64,000 nucleotides of DNA from positions 44,049,967 through 44,113,966 of the forward strand of contig JALGQZ010000009.1 of the NCBI GenBank assembly GCA_023105745.1, in the 5' to 3' direction. Both the position numbers and the translations under genes were made by a program. The stretch is from Austropuccinia psidii. Lineage: Eukaryota; Basidiomycota; Pucciniomycetes; Pucciniales; Sphaerophragmiaceae. Positions 58,076 through 64,000 of the stretch are shown here, piece after piece; positions within the stretch are counted from its first letter, which is position 1; every line of letters starts with the position of its first letter. The notes under the pieces are model-generated. The model made no database searches and was not told where the DNA came from. It was given only the letters and a program-made list of their open reading frames with translations.

Positions 58076-58080
58076 AATAT

Positions 58081-58460
58081 CAATGACACCATCAAGCCAT
58101 AATTTTAGATTCCCACTCACAGTATTCCTCCAAGGGGTTACTGGAAACTCATTCTCAAGGGGCATTCAAGAGGTAGTTCCAAAACAATTTGTGAAGTGCC
58201 AGTGCTCCATCAATCCACCTTGGCAAACACATGAATTCAATATAGTCTGGATTCATCAAGACCTTTATTTCAATCATGAACTGTGGGAAGATCATTCAAC
58301 CAAGTTCATTTCTCAATTCGGAAAGGCATACATTCCATCAGAAAATCAATACAACTTCCAGTATTTAATGCAGATCAGTTGCCAGCCTGAAGGGGTCAAG
58401 CTCTCAGCTTTTCACATATACCAGCCTCCTTTTACCCTTGGAGGTTTTTCCCCCAGTTAA
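58081..58460 (+). pseudogene. 3' part of the ORF split by the old Ty3 element
   Basis: This frame continues from 25563 after removal of the intervening element and one AATAT. It encodes NFRFPLTVFLQGVTGN, NPPWQTHEFNIVWIHQD, GKAYIPSENQYNFQYLMQ and ends FTLGGFSPS-stop at 58458-58460. The automatic ATG at 58053 lies inside the LTR and is not the native start. No family is recognised; the composition looks like a folded globular protein. A TE-captured gene or an extra ORF of the 22158-24867 element are both possible. Confidence 0.5.
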
Positions 58461-59572
58461 TTAATATTTTTTTATTTTATACTATCTTTATTTATCTTAT
58501 CTTTTTTGTTAAGTGAATACTGATATTATCAATTCAGTCATTTAGGACCCTTTCTCTTTTCTTTCTTTTCCCGTCAGTGGATATTGGTGTTCATATCCTT
58601 TACTAATTCCATTTTTCCTTCTTGAAGGTTTAAAAAGTGATTAAAGACTTACTTTGTTGGTTCTTTGTCCATTTGGCTTCATATTTCTCTCATTGCATCT
58701 CATCTTTTGTACCTGCATATTTCTTAGAGAAATTCATTTTTTTATTTTTATCTTCTTCATTCTTTGGATTCTTCCAAGTTAGCTCCCTTATTACTGAGTT
58801 CCAGGCCACTATTGCTTTTCCCAAGAGCCTCTGTGACCTTATATTAACTAAATCATAATTTACTTTCATTATTTTCAATGATTTTTTATCATTTTATTCA
58901 CTCATTTCATCATAATTATCACTCTTTAACACTTGTGAACTTTATGATTCATTGTCACCTTTCAATCTTCTCTCATTCATTATTCATTTTTAAAATTCAA
59001 AGCTGACCCAGTTTTATTTTTGTTTTTCTTTTTAAATATTTATTTCCAATCATCAAATTTATTTCATTCATAATTCAGGCGTAATCTTAATTCTCATTTG
59101 ATTTTCAGATTTTTCATCAAGTTATTCAGACACATTCTTCACATCAAGATTCATATTGATGCAGTCTTCAGTAATTTTGATTTTTACAGAAGAACTCAGT
59201 TTATTTTGATTTTATTGATTGATTTGATATAAAATTGATATTGACTTCAAGAAAATTGATTGGCTTGAAGATTATTGATTTTTCGGATTTTTCACATCAA
59301 GAGCCTTGACATAAATTGATTTTGCCTCAAGAATTCATTTTATTGATTGATTTTCTGCAAGATTTTGATTTTGATTTATTTGACATATTGGCTCATTTAA
59401 TTTAAGATTTCATTTTGACATTTGATTGATTGATTTACCTCCAGATTTCATTTTGATTCACTGATTTTTCTGCAAGAAATTGATCTTCATTTTGATTTTG
59501 ACTTCAAGTTTTCTTTTCATTTGCCTCAAATTTTTTATTTTATTAATTGTATTTCATTTTTATCCTGAAATC
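58461..59572. other. AT-rich leader / LTR region of the last Ty3 element
   Basis: No gene. From about 59100 to 59570 the DNA is dominated by ATTGATT and TTTTGATTT repeats with CTTCAAG and CTCAAG blocks, apparently the untranslated leader of the element whose gag starts at 59573. I could not define its LTR borders or primer-binding site, and its second LTR is outside the window. Confidence 0.4.
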
Positions 59573-62500
59573 ATGCCTGTTCAACATTCACCCCCTTTAA
59601 GACAGACAAGATCTAAGGCCAGAGCTCAAGCTGTTTGCACTCCAACTCCAAGAGCTTCTCTTGACGGCACCCCAGAAGTTCCCAATTTGAAAGGGGAAGC
59701 ACCATCAAGGAAGGAAGGAGGAGGGCCAAGAAGATCAAGTTCCTTTTCAGCAGTAGTTTAAGGTTTTCCAGGAATTTCAAGGACCACTTTCAAAGGTCCT
59801 GGTGAAGATGGTGAAGAGGAGGAGGAGAATTCTGTGCAAGAGGAAGGTTCTGCTGGTACTGAAGCTGCTCCTGCTCCTGCGGGGGCATCCCAAGGTACTA
59901 GAGGGAAAACTATAGCCCAGTCAAATCAGCCTGTCTATCATAAGTCTGAACCATCCTTGTTGGCCATCATGCAGCAAATGACTCATATTATGGTTAATCT
60001 TCAAGCATAAAGACCACCATCTATGAAGGCACCAGAATGCTTTGGTGGGACTCAAACCTTCAAAGTAAGAAGCTTCATCCAGTCCTGCCAACTTATCTTT
60101 CATAATTATCCAGATAATTTCTCTGAAGAAAGAAAGAAAGCCCTTTATGCCACTTCATTTCTTATTGGCAGGGCTGATAAATGGATTGAGCCTTACCTTT
60201 CCATTCTCATCAATCAAAATCCAAATTACCTTCTTCATTCTTGTAATTTGTTTTAATCTAAACTCTTTACTTCATTTGGGGACCCAAATGAAATTAGAAA
60301 AGCTGAAGCAGAGCTGGATTACTTAATTATGAAAGAAGGTGGAAATGTGTCATTATACAGAGCTGATTTCAGATGTTTGGTTTAAAGAATTGGAGATTGG
60401 GGAGAAAGAGCTCTCATCCATTACTTCGGGAAGAGATTTCCATCCAGGATTCTGGATTAATTGGCATCCCGTTCTTCAATAATTCACTCTCTTCAAAACC
60501 TGATGGATATTACCCTGGAGCATGATACCAGGTACCATGAGAGGCAAAAGGAGAAGGGTCATTTTCAAGAGAAGAATCCTGAAGCCTAAAAGTCAAATTC
60601 TTCTCATCCTCAGAATTCTTCAATATCAAATAAAAAAAGAGGAAGAATTTTCAGAAGAGGGACAAGCCCCATTCTTTTTTGCTGAATAAGGACTTCAAGA
60701 TTATGGGTTCTGAAAAAGAAAGAAAAATCAAGGAGGTTTTATGTGCGTATTGTGGTGGGAAGCATAGTCTTGAGTCTTGTTTCAAAAGACCTCAAAGCCA
60801 GCTTTCCCAACCATCAGGCAAGTTTTCCAGCCAGGTAAAAGCCTGAGTGAAGATCATTTTGTGTTCAATGGTCTTCACTGTTTTTCACCCAGAGCACAAT
60901 TGTGCATTCTGAATACTGGTGTCAATAACTCTCTTAAATCTTTTGTCTTTTATTCTCTCTCTGATGTGTTTTACAATATTCTCATTGATTCTGGTGCTAC
61001 CAACTAATTTATTGCAAAGCAGTTTGCTCAAGAGTATTCTTTGACCATGTCATAACTCCTACAGAAGATTCCTCTTATTATGTTGGACTCTTCTGAGTCC
61101 CCTTCTTTATTTGTGACTCACCATACCAAATATATGGTTGAGCTTCCATCCTTCCCAAGCTTTGAATAGAACCTTTTAGTCATTGATACTCCTAAGGAAG
61201 AAGACCTCATATTGGGCTTTTACTTTTGTAATCATTTTAATCCATCTATTGATTGGAGGCAAGGGCTGATCATAAGGACTATTATGATCCTTCTAAATCC
61301 TTCAGTAATTACTTTTCTTCTGCTAAATCATGTGCAGCTCTGGTTGGTGATTTTAGAACACCATCATTTCCATCTTCTGTCCATATGTCTTCCCTTAATT
61401 CCCATCAGTAATTACTATCCTCCAGAGATGAAGTCTTTAAAGGGATCAAAGATGTTTGAGAAGATAATTATGTATCTTCACTTCATCCCTTCTTTGGGAA
61501 TATGGACTGTCCTCCTTCATCTTATCATGACTTCCTGGAGGAGTTTTGGGATGAAGAGGAAGAGCCAGAAGAAATAGAAACTGTGATGAAAGTTGTTTCT
61601 TCTGCTTATCACCAGTATTTGGATGTATTCTTCAAGGTGAAAGAAGAGAAAATTCCTCCTCATGGCACCTGTGATCATCATATTGAGCTGGAGGGGTCTC
61701 TACCTCCAGTTGGAGTGATCTACTCTTTATCAAACCAAGAGCCAGATACACTCAGGGCCTACATTTTAGAGAATGTAGAGAAAGGTTTCATCCGGCCAAG
61801 CTCCTCTTTGATAAAAACAAGGATGGTGGCCTCTCTTTGTTTTTTGATTACCGCAAAGTCAATTCTGTTACTAGGAAGAACAAGTATCCTTTTCCTCCTA
61901 TTAATCAGCTTCTTACTGTCTCTAATGGTTCTTCTATCCTTCCTAAGATTGATCTGCGTGGTTCCTATAAACTGTTGAGAATCAAGGAAGGTGATGAAAT
62001 TTGACATGTTTTAGAACTAAATATGACAGACATGAGTATTTTGTTATGCCATTTAGGCTTGCCAATGCTCACGCCTCTTTTCAATGATATCTCTTATCAT
62101 TTCCTTAATTTTTATGTTGTTTTTTATTTGGATGAAATTATGGTCTTTTCCAAATCTGAGGAAGAAGATTTCACTCATGTGTCCACTGTTCTTGCCAGAC
62201 GTAGAGCTAATAACCTCTTTGCTAAGTCCTTAAAGTGCCTATTTCATGTTTCTAGTTTAGAGTATTTTGGTTATATTGTTTCTTCTGAAGGCCTCAAGTT
62301 GGACCAAACAGAAGTCCAGAAAATTCTCAATTGGCCACCTACAAGAAATCTCAAGGCTTTTCAATCTTTCCTTGTCTTTTCCAATTTTTACTTCCATTTC
62401 CAACAAGAATTATTCAAATAAAACTAGTTCACTCACCAGTTTCCTCAAGAAAGATTCCCGTTTACCACCCAATGAGGAAGCTCTTAGACAGTTTCATCAG

Positions 62501-64000
62501 CTCAAAGAGGCTTTCACCACTGATCAAGCCTTTTCTCACTTTACTCCTTCTCTACCCACCATTGTAGAGACTGATGCTTCTGATTATTCCTTGGGTGCTG
62601 TACTGAGTCAGGTTTCTGACTCAGGAAATATCCCATTGCATTTAATAGCCACAAGCCTCTTCCAGCAGAGCGCAACTATGACATTAATGACAAGGAATTC
62701 CTTGGAATAGTCTGTGCTCTTAAGCACTGGAGAGCTTTTCTTCTCTCTCTTCCTCCCCCTTTTAAATTTCTCACTGATCGTTCTTCACTCAAATACTTCA
62801 TGTCTTCCAAGATTCCTACTTGCTGTCAAGCCTTCTGGGCTGAATTCCTCTCTGAATTCCATTTTTCAATCACTTACTGCCCCAGCCACTTGGTCACCTT
62901 TCCAGATGCACTTTCACGTCAGGGAAACATTTACCCAGAGAGGGTTGAGAATTTCATCAGCAAGAATCCAAGGAATTATCAACAAATAATCAAGCAAGAT
63001 GAAATTCAAGCCTCAAAGATATTTGCAGTAAAGGTAGATTCGTTTTCAAATTTGATTGATTCAATTCATAAGGCATTATGGAAATATTCTCAATATAGAA
63101 GTATTTTTCAAGATTTGTGTAAAGGTAAATTTATTCAAGATTATTCTCTTGATTCCTCTTCCCAACTTCTCCTTTTCAAAGATTGGGTGGTGGTTCCAAA
63201 TGACCTCAAAATTTAGCTCAGCATACTTCAAAGGATCCATGACTCTCCTCTAGCTGGATACCCTTGCCAAGAGAAGACTCTCAAACTTGTCAAGTGGGAT
63301 TTTTACTGGTCTGGCATGACTCAAATTATCAAGGATTATGTCTCATCCTGTCAACAGTGTTCAAGAAACAAGAATATTCATCACAAGAAGTTTTGACTCC
63401 TCAAACCTTTTTCCAATTCCAAATGGTCCTTGGATTTGTGTTTCAAAGGATTTCATCCCTCAATTGCCACTGTCCAATTCCTTTGACTCAATCCTTGTCA
63501 TAGTGGACAGTTTTTCAAAAATGGCAGCTTTTATTCCAACAATGTCTTCAATAACTTCACTGTATTTGGCCCATTTATTCATAAAGGATATCTTTCTAAA
63601 GAATGGTCTTCCTTCAAGAATTTTCAGTGATAGAGGATCTCTTTTTGTTTCTTTTTTTTGGACCAATCTTTGTCAGAAGCTCAAGTTTTCAAGAGATCTG
63701 TCAATTGCTACCATCAAGAAACTGATGGACAGACAGACAGGTTACATCAGATACTACAACAGTACCCTTGGATGTATTTCAGTTATCATCAATATGATTG
63801 GCACACCTGGATACCTCTGGCTGAATTCACCTACAATAACCCTGAGCACTCTTCAACAAAACAATTACTTTTTTCCACTGTGTATGGAAGAAATCTTCAT
63901 TTTAACTCAGTTCACATTACTCAATATAGCCCTGCTGGAAAGTTATCAAGAAAAATCCAATCAGTACAGAAAGATGTCAAGAGAGAACTTGAAGTTGCCA
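59573..64000 (+). pseudogene. Decayed gag-pol of a second Ty3 lineage (runs off window)
   Basis: Gag starts MPVQHSPPLRQTRSKARAQ, with a capsid-like part MKAPECFGGTQTFKVRSFI (60023-60240) and a CX2CX4HX4C knuckle CAYCGGKHSLESC (60743-60780). Then come an aspartic protease piece LIDSGATN (about 60985), a reverse transcriptase start DHHIELEGSLPPVG (about 61672), YLDEI instead of YLDDI (62126-62140), RNase H ETDASDYSLGAVLSQ (about 62568) and an integrase zinc region with CQQC (about 63350). The integrase core has VIVDSFSKM (about 63500), FSDRG (about 63622) and DGQTDR where DGQTER is expected (about 63725). Many stops and frameshifts break it. It closely resembles, as I recall, an abundant Ty3 family of Austropuccinia psidii. 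It is unrelated in sequence to the chromodomain family at 1-15199. Confidence 0.88.

Noticed and set aside
58053..58460. ATG at 58053 as the native start of the 135-codon frame
   Set aside because: It lies within the LTR end of the inserted element; the frame came from the interrupted ORF upstream of 25564.

Overview
The window looks like the repeat-dominated part of a fungal genome. The AT-rich DNA (locally near 30% GC), GT-AG introns of about 60-130 bp, chromodomain Ty3/gypsy elements, a Plavaka-type transposase and a TET/JBP-like dioxygenase all point to a basidiomycete. Several proteins resemble, as I recall them, very abundant hypothetical proteins of the myrtle rust Austropuccinia psidii. 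My best guess is therefore a rust fungus (Pucciniales), probably A. psidii or a close relative. That is inference, not a database result. I find no host housekeeping gene, tRNA, rRNA or CRISPR; almost everything supportable is mobile DNA.

Layout. 1-15199: two nearly identical Ty3/gypsy chromovirus copies in tandem share one LTR (partial copy A, LTR 4485-6514, complete copy B, LTR 13173-15199). Copy B has an uninterrupted 1932-residue Gag-Pol and looks young. 15200-19710: AT-rich DNA without a convincing gene. 19711-24867: an LTR relic, then an LTR (22158-24081) with a primer-binding site and a short gag start of a related family. 25564-58075: an older, decayed Ty3 element bounded by the 5-bp duplication AATAT. 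It carries two later insertions: a solo LTR (32143-33968, duplication ATATT) in the RNase H region, and a 19.9-kb DNA transposon (36351-56233) in its 3' LTR. 58081-58460 continues a reading frame that the old element split. 59573-64000: a decayed Ty3 element of a second lineage that runs off the window.

The 19.9-kb transposon is the notable object. It has 45-bp terminal inverted repeats that differ only by six transitions, begins CACC, and is flanked by the 3-bp duplication TGT. It is clearly more GC-rich than the DNA around it. In order it carries a Plavaka-type transposase (-), a five-exon companion gene (+), an SNF2-family ATPase (-), a Cys-rich small gene (+), a TET/JBP-like 2OG-Fe(II) dioxygenase (-) and a long unrecognised gene (-). 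A shared palindrome with core GGTGGCATGCCACC (one copy degenerate) lies about 0.4-0.57 kb upstream of five of the six genes. Two minisatellites share a GCGTAAGGAT core, and a dense GCTCAG/CTGAGC cluster lies before the Cys-rich gene. The gene set suggests a transposon that mobilises itself and also carries chromatin-remodelling and DNA-base-oxidising functions under one cis-regulatory signal. This copy is dead: each recognisable enzyme has stop codons, mostly explained by C-to-T changes, plus small frameshifts.

Insertion order, inferred from nesting: the 22158-24867 element and/or the ORF-bearing DNA, then the 25564-58075 Ty3 element, then the solo LTR and the 19.9-kb transposon (order between these two unknown). 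The 1-15199 tandem is the youngest by LTR identity.
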